Origin: Colletes latitarsis
Lineage: Eukaryota; Arthropoda; Insecta; Hymenoptera; Colletidae
Assembly: GCF_051014445.1 (NCBI RefSeq)
Contig: NW_027488366.1
Span: 27,980,001 to 28,044,000, forward strand
DNA length: 64,000 nt
Reading direction: 5' to 3'
A program made the position numbers and the translations under genes. How positions within the stretch are numbered: position 1 is the first letter of the stretch; the number at the start of each line of letters is the position of its first letter. The notes beneath the pieces are model-generated. The model saw only the letters and a program-made list of their open reading frames with translations. It had not been told where the DNA came from and ran no database searches. Shown piece by piece: positions 27,239 to 39,919 of the stretch.

Positions 27239-30200
27239 GCAACAGTCGATTAAACCTGGTTTCGATCAATATTTTAGAGGATAACGCAAGTTAAGTCTGG
27301 GATTGGTTTGGGATTTGACCTCATCAGACTCATACTTTCGCACACTTCACATACTCGTTGAACAGATCCTGGGTTATTTTCTGGTTTGGATAACATAGTA
27401 ATGTGGTACCACACTGAAACAGTCGATTAAACCAGGTTTCGATCAATATTTTTGAGGATAACGCATGTTAGGTCTAGGTTAGGCCTGGGATTTTCACTCA
27501 TCAGTCTCATACTTTCGCATTCTTCACATACTTGTTGAACGGATCCTGGGTTTTTTCTGGTTTGGATCACGTAGTAATGTGGGGCCACACTGAAACAGTC
27601 AATTAAACCTAGATTCGATCAATATTTTAGAGAATAATTCATGTTAGGTCTAGGTTAGGTCTGGGATTTGCTCTCATCAGGCTCATAATTTCGCACACTT
27701 CACATACTCGTTTGACAGATCCTGGGTTATTTTCTGGTTTGGATCACGTAGTAATGTGGGACCACACTGAAACAGTCAATTAAACCTGGTTTCGATCAAT
27801 ATTTTAGAGAATAATTTATGTTATGTCTAGGTTAGGTCTGGGATCTGCTCTCATCAGGCTCATTCTTTCGCATAATTCTCATACTTGATGGCTAGATGCT
27901 GGGCTTTTTCTGGATTGCATCACGTAGTAATGAAGTACAACACTGAAACAGTCAATTAAACCTGGTTTCCATCATTATCTTAGAGGACAACGCAAGTTAG
28001 GTCTGGGATAGGTCTGGGATTTGACCCCATCGGACTCATACTTTCGCACACTTCACATACTCGTTGAACAGATCCTGGGTTATTTTCTGGTTTGGATCAC
28101 ATAGTAATGTGGTACCACACTGAAACAGTCGATTAAACCAGGTTTCGATCAATATTTTGGAGAATAATTCATGTGATGTCTAGGTTAGGTTTGGGATTTG
28201 CTCTCATCAGGCTCATTCTTTCGCATATTTCTCATACATGTTGAACAGATCCTGGGTTTTTTCACGTTTGGATCACTTAGTAATGTGGGACCACACTGAA
28301 ACAATCAATTAAACCTGGTCTTGATAAATATTTTAGAGGATAACGCATGTTGGGTCTGGGTTAGGTCTAGGATTTGCCCTCATCAGGCTCATACTTTCGC
28401 ATATTTCTCATACTGCATGGCTAGATCCTGGGCTGTTTCTGGATTGTATCACGTAGTAATGTGGTACCACGCTGAAACAGTCAATTAAACCTGGTTTCAA
28501 TCAATATTTTAGAGGATAACGCATGTTAGGCCTCGGTTAGGTCTGGGATTTTCACTCATCAGACTCATACTTTCGCATTCTTCACATACTTGTTGAACGG
28601 AACCTGGGTTTTTTCTGGTTTGGAACACGTAGTAATGTGGTACCACACTGCAACAGTCGATTAAACCAGGTTTCGATCAATATTTTAGAGGATAACGCAA
28701 GCTAAGCCTGGGATTGGTTTGGGATTTGACCTCATCAGACTCATACTTTCGCACACTTCACATACTCGTTGAACAGATCCTGGGTTATTTTCTGGTTTGG
28801 ATAACATAGTAATGTGGTACCACACTGAAACAGTCGATTAAACCAGGTTTCGATCAATATTTTTGAGGATAACGCATGTTAGGTCTAGGTTAGGCCTGGG
28901 ATTTTCACTCATCAGTCTCATACTTTCGCATTCTTCACATACTTGTTGAACGGATCCTGGGTTTTTTCTGGTTTGGATCACGTAGTAATGTGGGGCCACA
29001 CTGAAACAGTCAATTAAACCTAGATTCGATCAATATTTTAGAGAATAATTCATGTTAGGTCTAGGTTAGGTCTGGGATTTGCTCTCATCAGGCTCATAAT
29101 TTCGCACACTTCACATACTCGTTTGACAGATCCTGGGTTATTTTCTGGTTTGGATCACGTAGTAATGTGGGACCACACTGAAACAGTCAATTAAACCTGG
29201 TTTCGATCAATATTTTAGAGAATAATTTATGTTATGTCTAGGTTAGGTCTGGGATCTGCTCTCATCAGGCTCATTCTTTCGCATAATTCTCATACTTGAT
29301 GGCTAGATGCTGGGCTTTTTCTGGATTGCATCACGTAGTAATGAAGTACAACACTGAAACAGTCAATTAAACCTGGTTTCCATCATTATCTTAGAGGACA
29401 ACGCAAGTTAGGTCTGGGATAGGTCTGGGATTTGACCCCATCGGACTCATACTTTCGCACACTTCACATACTCGTTGAACAGATCCTGGGTTATTTTCTG
29501 GTTTGGATCACATAGTAATGTGGTACCACACTGAAACAGTCGATTAAACCAGGTTTCGATCAATATTTTGGAGAATAATTCATGTGATGTCTAGGTTAGG
29601 TTTGGGATTTGCTCTCATCAGGCTCATTCTTTCGCATATTTCTCATACATGTTGAACAGATCCTGGGTTTTTTCACGTTTGGATCACTTAGTAATGTGGG
29701 ACCACACTGAAACAATCAATTAAACCTGGTCTTGATAAATATTTTAGAGGATAACGCATGTTGGGTCTGGGTTAGGTCTAGGATTTGCCCTCATCAGGCT
29801 CATACTTTCGCATATTTCTCATACTGCATGGCTAGATCCTGGGCTGTTTCTGGATTGTATCACGTAGTAATGTGGTACCACGCTGAAACAGTCAATTAAA
29901 CCTGGTTTCAATCAATATTTTAGAGGATAACGCATGTTAGGCCTCGGTTAGGTCTGGGATTTTCACTCATCAGACTCATACTTTCGCATTCTTCACATAC
30001 TTGTTGAACGGAACCTGGGTTTTTTCTGGTTTGGAACACGTAGTAATGTGGTACCACACTGCAACAGTCGATTAAACCAGGTTTCGATCAATATTTTAGA
30101 GGATAACGCAAGCTAAGCCTGGGATTGGTTTGGGATTTGACCTCATCAGACTCATACTTTCGCACACTTCACATACTCGTTGAACAGATCCTGGGTTATT

Positions 30201-30790
30201 TTCTGGTTTGGATAACATAGTAATGTGGTACCACACTGAAACAGTCGATTAAACCAGGTTTCGATCAATATTTTTGAGGATAACGCATGTTAGGTCTAGG
30301 TTAGGCCTGGGATTTTCACTCATCAGTCTCATACTTTCGCATTCTCCACATACTTGTTGAACGGATCCTGGGTTTTTTCTGGTTTGGATCACGTAGTAAT
30401 GTTGGGCCACACTGAAACAGTCAATTAAACCTAGATTCGATCAATATTTTAGAGAATAATTCATGTTAGGTCTAGGTTAGGTCTGGGATTTGCTCTCATC
30501 AGGCTCATACTTTCGCACACTCCACATACTCGTTTGACAGATCCTGGGTTATTTTCTGGTTTGGATCACGTAGTAATGTGGGACCACACTGAAACAGTCA
30601 ATTAAACCTGGTTTCGATCAATATTTTAGAGAATAATTCATGTTATGTCTAGGTTAGGTCTGGGATCTGCTCTCATCAGGCTCATTCTTTCGCATATTTC
30701 TCATACTTGATGGCTAGATGCTGGGCTTTTTCTGGATTGCATCACGTAGTAATGAAGTACAACACTGAAACAGTCAATTAAAACTGGTTT
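27239..30790 (+). repeat. 8-monomer (1,411 bp) higher-order repeat, about 2.5 copies
   Basis: The marker gcaacagtcg occurs at 27239, 28650 and 30061, exactly 1,411 bp apart both times. A second marker, cacgtttggatcactt, lies at 28263 and 29674, again 1,411 apart. The unit is eight monomers (1,408) plus 3 bp. Within it, copies 1 and 2 look almost identical, including rare changes such as ctcataatttcgc, ggatctgctctc and gcataattctc. The third copy breaks off near 30790, where it changes to the tttccgcg class. This is the most regular recent tandem amplification I see in the window. Confidence 0.88.
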
Positions 30791-32380
30791 CCATCATTAT
30801 CTTAGAGGACAACGCAAGTTAGGTCTGGGATAGGTCTGGGATTTGCCCTCATCAGGCTCATACTTTCCGCGTTTTTCACATACTTGTTGAACAGATCCTG
30901 GGTTTTTTCTGGTTTGGATCACGTAGTAGTGTGGGACCACACTGAAACAATCAATTAAACCTGATCTTGATAAATATTTTAGAGGATAACGCATGTTAGG
31001 TCTGGGATAGGTCTGGGATTTACCCTCATCAGACTCATAATTTCGCACAGTTCACATACTCGTTGAACAGATCCTGGGTTATTTTCTGGTTTGGATCACA
31101 TAGTAATGTGGTACCACACTGAAACAGTCAATTAAACCAGGTTTCGGTCAATATTTTTGAGGATAACGCATGTTAGGTCTTGGTTAGGTCTGGGATTTTC
31201 ACTCATCAGACTCATACTTTCGCATTCTTCACATACTTGTTGAACGGATCATGGGTTTTTTCTGGTTTGGATCACGTAGTAATGTGGGACCACACTGAAA
31301 CAATCAATTAAACCTGGTCTTGATAAATATTTTAGAGGATAACGCATGTTAGGTCTGGGATAGGTCGGGGATTTGCCCTCATCAGACTCATACTTTCGCA
31401 CACTTCACATACTCGTTGAACAGATCCTGGGTTTTTTCTGGTTTGGATCACGTAGTAATGTGGAACCACACTGAAACAATCAATTAAACCTGGTCTTGAT
31501 AAATATTTTAAAGGATAACGCATGTTAGGTCTGGGTAAGGTCTAGGATTTGCCCTCGTCAGGCTCATACTTTCGCATATTTCTCATACTTCATGGCTAGA
31601 TCCTGGGCTGTTTCTGGATTAGATCACGTAGTAATGTGGTACCACACTGAAACAGTCAATTAAACTTGGTTTCCATCAATATCTTAAAGGACAACGCAAG
31701 TTAGGTCTGGGATAGGTCTCGGATTTGCCCTCATCAGGCTCATACTTTCGCGTTTTTCACATACTTTTTGAACAGATCCTGGGTTTTTTCTGGTTTGGAT
31801 CACGTAGTAGTATGATACCACACTGAAACAGTCCATTGAACCTGGTTTGGATCAATATTTTAGAGGATAACGCATGTTAGGTCTAGGCTAGCCCTGGGAT
31901 TTTCACTCGTCAGGCTCATACTTTCGCATTCTTCACATACTTGTTGAACGGATCCTGGGTTTTTTCTGGTTTGGATCACGTAGTAATGTGGTACCACACT
32001 GAAACAGTCGATTAAACCTGGTTTCGATCAATATTTTAGAGGATAACGCAAGTTAAGTCTGGGATTGGTCTGGGATTTGACCTCATCAGACCCACACTTT
32101 CGCACACTTCACATACTCGTTGAACAGATCCTGGGTATTTTCTGGTTTGGATCACGTAGTGATGTGGTACCACACTGAAACAGTCGATTAAACCAGGTTT
32201 CGATCAATATTTTTGAGGATAACGCATGTTAGGTCTAGGTTAGGCCTGGGATTTTCACTCGTCAGGCTCATACTTTCGCATTCTTCACATACTTGTTGAA
32301 CGGATCCTAGGTTTTTTCTGGTTTGGATCACGTAGTAATGTGGGACCACACTGAAACAGTCAATTAAACCTGGTTTCGAT

Positions 32381-35005
32381 CAACATTTTGGAGAATAATT
32401 CATGTTAGGTCTAGGTTAGGTCTGTGATTTGCTCTCATCAGGCTCATTCTTTCGCATATTTCTCATACTTGATGGCTAGATCCTGGGCTTTTTCTGGATT
32501 GCATCACGTAGTAATGAAGTGCAACACTGAAACAGTCAATTAAACCTGGTTTCCATCAATATCTTAGAGGACAACGCAAGTTAGGTCTGGGATAGGTCTG
32601 GCATTTGCCCTCATCAGGCTCATACTTTCGCGTTTTTCACATACTTGTTGAACAGATCCTGGGTTTTTTCTGGTTTGTATCACGTAGTAGTGTGGTACCA
32701 CACTGAAAGAGTCCATTAAACCTGGTTTGGATCAATATTTTAGAGGATAACGCATGTTAGGTCTAGGTTAGCCCTGGGATTTTCACTCATCAGACTCATA
32801 CTTTCGCATTCTTCACATACTTGTGAACTGATCCTGGGTTTTTTCTGGTTTGTATCACGTAGTAATGTGGTACCACACTAAAACAGTCGATTAAACCTAG
32901 TTTCAATCAATATTTTAGAGGATAACGCAAGTTAGGTCTGGGATAGGTCTGGGATTTGACCCCATCAGACTCATACTTTCGCACACTTCACATACTCGTT
33001 GAACAGATCCTGGGTTATTTTCTGGTTTGGATAACATAGTAATGTGGTACCACACTGAAAGAGTCGATTAAGCCAGGTTTCGATCAATATTTTAGAGAAT
33101 AATTCATGTGACGTCTAGGTTAGGTCTGGGATTTGCTTTCATCAGGCTCATTCTTTCGCATATTTCTCATACATGTTGAACAGATCCTGGGTTTTTTCTG
33201 GTTTGGATCACTTAGTAATGTGGAACCACACTGAAACACCCAATTAAACCTGGTCTTGATAAATATTTTAGAGGATAACGCATGTTAGGTCTGGGTTAGG
33301 TCTAGGATTTGCCCTCATCAGGCTCATACTTTCGCATATTTCTCATACTTCATGGCTAGATCCTGGGCTGTTTCTGGATTGTATCACGTAGTAATGTGGT
33401 AACACGCTGAAACAGTCAATTAAACCTGGTTTCAATCAATATTTTAGAGGATAACGCATGTTAGGCCTCGGTTAGGTCTGGGATTTTCACTCATCAGACT
33501 CATACTTTCGCATTCTTCACATACTTGTTGAACTGATCCTGGGTTTTTTCTGGTTTGGATCACGTAGTAATGTGGGACCACACTGAAACAGTTCATTAAG
33601 CCTGGTTTCGCTCAATATTTTAGAGGATAACGCATGTTAGGTCTAGGTTAGGTCTGGGATTTGCTCTCATCAGGCTCATTCTTTCGCATATTTCTCATAC
33701 TTGATGGCTAGATCCTGGGCTTTTTCTGGATTGCATCACGTAGTAATGTAGTACCACACTGAAACAGTCAATGAAACCTGGTTTTCATCAATATTTTAGA
33801 GGACAACGCAAGTTAGGTCTAGGTAAGGCCTGAGATTTTCACTGATCAGACTCATACTTTCGCATTCTTCACATACTTGTTGAACGGATCCTGGGTTTTT
33901 TCTGGTTTGGATCACGTAGTAATGTGGTACCACACTGAAACAGTCGATTAAACCAGGTTTCGATCAATATTTTTGAGGATAACGCATGTTAGGTCTAGGT
34001 TAGGCCTGGAATTTTCACTCATCAGACTCATACTTTCGCATTCTTCACATACTTGTTGAACGGATCCTGGGTTTTTTCTGGTTTGGATCACGTAGTAGTG
34101 TGGGACCACACTGAAACAATCAATTATACCTGATCTTGATAAATATTTTAGAGGATAACGCATGTTAGGTCTGGGATAGGTCTGGGATTTGCCCTCATCA
34201 GACTCATACTTTCGCACAGTTCACATACTCGTTTGACAGATCCTGGGTTATTTTCTGGTTTGGATCACGTAGTAATGTGGGACCACACTGAAACAGTCAA
34301 TTAAACCTGGTTTCGATCAATATTTTAGAGAATGTTATGTCTAGGTTAGGTCTGGGATTTGCTCTCATCAGGCTCATTCTTTCGCATATTTCTCATACTT
34401 GATGGCTAGATGCTGGGCTTTTTCTGGATTGCATCACGTAGTAATGAAGTACAACACTGAAACTGTCAATTAAACCTGGTTTCCATCATTATCTTAGAGG
34501 ACAACGCAAGTTAGGTCTGGGATAGGTCTGGGATTTGCCCTCATCAGGCTCATACTTTCCGCGTTTTTCACATACTTGTTGAACAGATCCTGGGTTTTTT
34601 CTGGTTTGGATCACGTAGTAGTGTGGGACCACACTGAAACAATCAATTATACCTGATCTTGATAAATATTTTAGAGGATAACGCATGTTAGGTCTGGGAT
34701 AGGTCTGGGATTTGCCCTCATCAAACTCATACTTTCGCACAGTTCACATACTCGTTGAACAGATCCTGGGTTATTTTCTGGTTTGGATCACATAGTAATG
34801 TGGTACCACACTGAAACAGTCGATTAAACCTGGTTGCGATCAATATTTTAGAGGATAGCGCAAGTTAAGTCTGGGATTGGTCTGGGATTTGACCTCATCA
34901 AACTCACACATTCGCACACTTCACATACTCGTTAAACAGATCCTGGGTATTTTCTGGTTTGGATCACGTAGTGATGTGGTTCCACACTGAAACAGTCGAT
35001 TAAAC
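32381..35005 (+). repeat. Duplicated block F1 (partner about 42415-45040)
   Basis: About 2.6 kb matches 42415-45040 at an offset of 10,034-10,035 bp (57 monomers plus 2-3 bp). The shared rare markers are caacattttggagaataa (32381/42415), gaaacacccaattaaacc, aattcatgtgacgtc and the 7-bp deletion agagaatgttatg (34327/44362). Confidence 0.75.
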
Positions 35006-35809
35006 CTGGTTGCGATCAATATTTTAGAGGATAACGCATGTTAGGTCTAGGTTAGCCCTGGGATTTTCACTCATCAGACTCATACTTTCGCATATTTCTC
35101 ATACTTCATGGCTAGATCCTGGGTTTTTTCTGGTCTTTATCACGTAGTAGTGTGGTACCACACTGAAAGAGTCCATTAAACCTGGTTTGGATCAATGTTT
35201 TAGAGGATAACGCATGTTAGGTCTAGGTTAGCCCTGGGATTTTCACTCATCAGACTCATACTTTCGCATATTTCTCATACTTCATGGCTAGATCCTGGGC
35301 TATTTCTGGATTAGATCACGTAGTAATATGGTACCACACTGAAACAGTCGATTAAACCTGGTTTCAATCAATATTTTAGAGGATAACGCAAGTTAGGTCT
35401 GGGATAGGTCTGGGATTTGACCCCATCAGACTCATACTTTCGCACACTTCACATACTCGTTGAACAGATCCTGGGTTATTTTCTGGTTTGGATAACATAG
35501 TAATGTGGTACCACACTGAAACAGTCGATTAAACCAGGTTTCGATCAATATTTTAGAGAATAATTCATGTGATGTCTAGGTTAGGTCTGGGATTTGCTCT
35601 CATCAGGCTCATTCTTTCGCATATTTCTCATTCTTCATGGCTAGATCCTGGGCTGTTTCTGGATTGTATCACGTAGTAATGTGGTACCACGCTGAAACAG
35701 TCAATTAAACCTGGTTTCAATCAATATTTTAGAGGATGACGCATGTTAGGCCTCGGTTAGGTCTGGGATTTTCACTCATCAGACTCATACTTTCGCATTC
35801 TTCACATAC

Positions 35810-37700
35810 TCGTTGAACAGATCCTGGGTTTTTTCTGGTTTGCATCACTTAGTAATGTGGGACCACACTGAAGCAATCAATTAAACCTGGTCTTGATAAA
35901 TATTTTAGAGGATAACGCATGTTAGGTCTGGGTTAGGTCTAGGATTTGCCCTCATCAGGCTCATACTTTCGCATATTTCTCATACTTCATGGCTAGATCC
36001 TGGGCTGTTTCTGGATTGTATCACGTAGTAATGTGGTACCACGCTGAAACAGTCAATTAAACCTGGTTTCAATCAATATTTTAGAGGATGACGCATGTTA
36101 GGCCTCGGTTAGGTCTGGGATTTTCACTCATCAGACTCATACTTTCGCATTCTTCACATACTTGTTGAACGGATCCTGGGTTTTTTCTGGTTTGGATCAC
36201 GTAGTAATGTGGGACCACACTGAAACAGTTCATTAAACCTGGTTTCGCTCAATATTTTAGAGGATAACGCATGTTAGGTCTAGGTTAGGTCTGGGATTTG
36301 CTCTCATCAGGCTCATTCTTTCGCATATTTCTCATACTTGATGGCTAGATCCTGGGCTTTTTCTGGATTGCATCACGTAGTAATGTAGTACCACACTGAA
36401 ACAGTCAATGAAACCTGGTCTTCATCAATATTTTAGAGGACAACGCAAGTTAGGTCTAGGTAAGGCCTGAGATTTTCACTGATCAGACTCATACATTCGC
36501 ATTCTTCACATACTTGTTGAACGGATCCTGGGTTTTTTCTGGTTTGGATCACGTAGTAATGTGGTACCACACTGAAACAGTCGATTAAACCTGGTTTCGA
36601 TCAATATTTTAGAGGATAACGCAAGTTAAGTCTGGGATTGGTTTGGGATTTGACCTCATCAGACTCATACTTTCGCACACTTCACATACTCGTTGAACAG
36701 ATCCTGGGTTATTTTCTGGTTTGGATCACATAGTAATGTGGTACCACACTGAAACAGTCGATTAAACCAGGTTTCGATCAATATTTTTGAGGATAACGCA
36801 TGTTAGGTCTAGGTTAGGCCTGGGATTTTCACTCATCAGACTCATACTTTCGCATTCTTCACATACTTGTTGTACGGATCCTGGGTTTTTTCTGGTTTGG
36901 ATCACGTAGTAATGTGGGACCACACTGAAACAGTCAATTAAACCTGGTTTCGATCAATATTCTTGAGAATAATACATGTTAGGTCTAGGTTAGGTCTGGG
37001 ATTTGCTCTCATCAGGCTCATTCTTTCGCATATTTCTCATACTTGATGGCTAGATGCTGGGCTTTTTCTGGATTGCATCACGTAGTAATGAAGTACAACA
37101 CAGAAACAGTCAATTAAACCTGGTTTCCATCAATATCTTAGAGGACAACGCAAGTTAGGTCTGGGATAGGTCTGGGATTTGCCCTCATCAGGCTCATACT
37201 TTCGCGTTTTTCACATACTTGTTGAACAGATCCTGGGTTTTTTCTGGTTTGGATCACGTAGTAGTGTGGTACCACACTGAAACAGTCCATTAAACCTGAT
37301 TTGGATCAATATTTTAGAGCATAACGCATGTTAGGTCTAGGTTAGGTCTGGGATTTTCACTCATCAGACTCATACTTTCGCATTCTTCACATACTTGTTG
37401 TACGGATCCCGGGTTTTTTCTAGTTTGGATCACGTAGTAATGTGGGACCACACTGAAACAGTCAATTAAACCTGGTTTCGATCAATATTTTTGAGAATAA
37501 TACATGTTAGGTCTAGGTTAGGTCTTGGATTTGCTCTCATCAGGCTCATTCTTTCGCATATTTCTCATACTTGATGGCTAGATGCTGCGCTTTTTCTGGA
37601 TTGCATCACGTAGTAATGAAGTACAACACAGAAACAGTCAATTAAACCAGGTTTCCATCAATATCTTAGAGGACAACGCATGTTAGGTCTGGGATAGGTC
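35810..37700 (+). repeat. Duplicated block G1 (partner about 38980-40880)
   Basis: The markers gatgacgcatg (36087/39258) and aggtaaggcctgag (36459/39629), plus the following monomers, recur at an offset of 3,170-3,171 bp (18 monomers plus 2-3 bp). A related order of classes appears again near 60600-61800. Confidence 0.7.
36960..37520 (+). repeat. 3-monomer (528 bp) higher-order unit, representative
   Basis: The linker variant aatacatg occurs in pairs exactly 528 bp (3 x 176) apart: 36971/37499, 40142/40670, 45948/46476 and 47709/48237. The class order is a gttgtacgg monomer, a gatggctagatgctg/aacacagaaac monomer, then a cgcgtttttcac/cagtccattaaacc monomer. Isolated instances of the same linker occur at 41903, 48941, 57758 and 58815. 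Confidence 0.8.
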
Positions 37701-39919
37701 TGGGATTTGCCCTCATCAGGCTCATACTTTCCGCGTTTTTCACATACTTGATGGCTAGATCCTGGGCTTTTTCTGGATTGCATCACGTAGTAATGTAGTA
37801 CCACACTGAAACAGTCAATGAAACCTGGTTTTCATCAATATTTTAGAGGACAACGCAAGTTAGGTCTAGGTAAGGCCTGAGATTTTCACTGATCAGACTC
37901 ATACATTCGCATTCTTCTCATACTTGTTGAACGGATCCTGGGTTTTTTCTGGTTTGGATCACGTAGTAATGTGGTACCACACTGAAACAGTCGATTAAAC
38001 CTGGTTGCGATCAATATTTTAGAGGATAACGCAAGTTAAGTCTGGGATTGGTCTGGGATTAGACCTCATCAAACTCATACTTTCGCACAGTTCACATACT
38101 CGTTGAACAGATCCTGGGTTATTTTCTGGTTTGGATCACATAGTAATGTGGTACCACACTGAAACAGTCGATTAAACCTGGTTGCGATCAATATTTTAGA
38201 GGATAACGCAAGTTAAGTCTGGGATTGGTCTGGGATTTGACCTCATCAAACTCACACTTTCGCACACTTCACATACTCGTTAAACAGATCCTGGGTATTT
38301 TCTGGTTTGGATCACGTAGTGATGTGGTACCACACTGAAACAGTCGATTAAACCTGGTTGCGATCAATATTTTAGAGGATAACGCATGTTAGGTCTAGGT
38401 TAGCCCTGGGATTTTCACTCATCAGACTCATACTTTCGCGTATTTCTCATACTTCATGGCTAGATCCTGGGTTTTTTCTGGGTTTTATCACGTAGTAGTG
38501 TGGTACCACACTGAAAGAGTCCATTAAACCTGGTTTCGATCAATATTTTAGAGAATAATTCATGTGATGTCTAGGTTAGGTCTGGGATTTGCTCTCATCA
38601 GGCTCATTCTTTCGCATATTTCTCATACTTCATGGCTAGATCCTGGGCTGTTTCTGGATTGTATCACGTAGTAATGTGGTACCACGCTGAAACAGTCAAT
38701 TAAACCTGGTTTCAATCAATATTTTAGAGGATGACGCATGTTAGGCCTCGGTTAGGTCTGGGATTTTCACTCATCAGACTCATACTTTCGCATTCTTCAC
38801 ATACTTGTTGAACTGATCCTGGGTTTTTTCTGGTTTGAATCACGTAGTAATGTGGTACCACACTGAAACAGTCGATTAAACCTGGTTTCAATCAATATTT
38901 TAGAGGATAACGCAAGTTAGGTCTGGGATAGGTCTGGGATTTGACCCCATCAGTCTCATACTTTCGCACACTTCACATACTCGTTGAACAGATCCTGGGT
39001 TTTTTCTGGTTTGCATCACTTAGTAATGTGGGACCACACTGAAACAATCAATTAAACCTGGTCTTGATAAATATTTTAGAGGATAACGCATGTTAGGTCT
39101 GGGTTAGGTCTAGGATTTGCCCTCATCAGGCTCATACTTTCGCATATTTCTCATACTTCATGGCTAGATCCTGGGCTGTTTCTGGATTGTATCACGTAGT
39201 AATGTGGTACCACGCTGAAACAGTCAATTAAACCTGGTTTCAATCAATATTTTAGAGGATGACGCATGTTAGGCCTCGGTTAGGTCTGGGATTTTCACTC
39301 ATCAGACTCATACTTTCGCATTCTTCACATACTTGTTGAACGGATCCTGGGTTTTTTCTGGTTTGGATCACGTAGTAATGTGGGACCACACTGAAACAGT
39401 TCATTAAACCTGGTTTCGCTCAATATTTTAGAGGATAACGCATGTTAGGTCTAGGTTAGGTCTGGGATTTGCTCTCATCAGGCTCATTCTTTCGCATATA
39501 TCTCATACTTGATGGCTAGATCCTGGGCTTTTTCTGGATTGCATCACGTAGTAATGTAGTACCACACTGAAACAGTCAATGAAACCTGGTTTTCATCAAT
39601 ATTTTAGAGGACAACGCAAGTTAGGTCTAGGTAAGGCCTGAGATTTTCATTGATCAGACTCATACATTCGCATTCTTCACATACTTGTTGAACGGATCCT
39701 GGGTTTTTTCTGGTTTGGATCACGTAGTAATGTGGTACCACACTGAAACAGTCGATTAAACCTGGTTTCGATCAATATTTTAGAGGATAACGCAAGTTAA
39801 GTCTGGGATTGGTTTGGGATTTGACCTCATCAGACTCATACTTTCGCACACTTCACATACTCGTTGAACAGATCCTGGGTTATTTTCTGGTTTGGATCAC
39901 ATAGTAATGTGGTACCACA

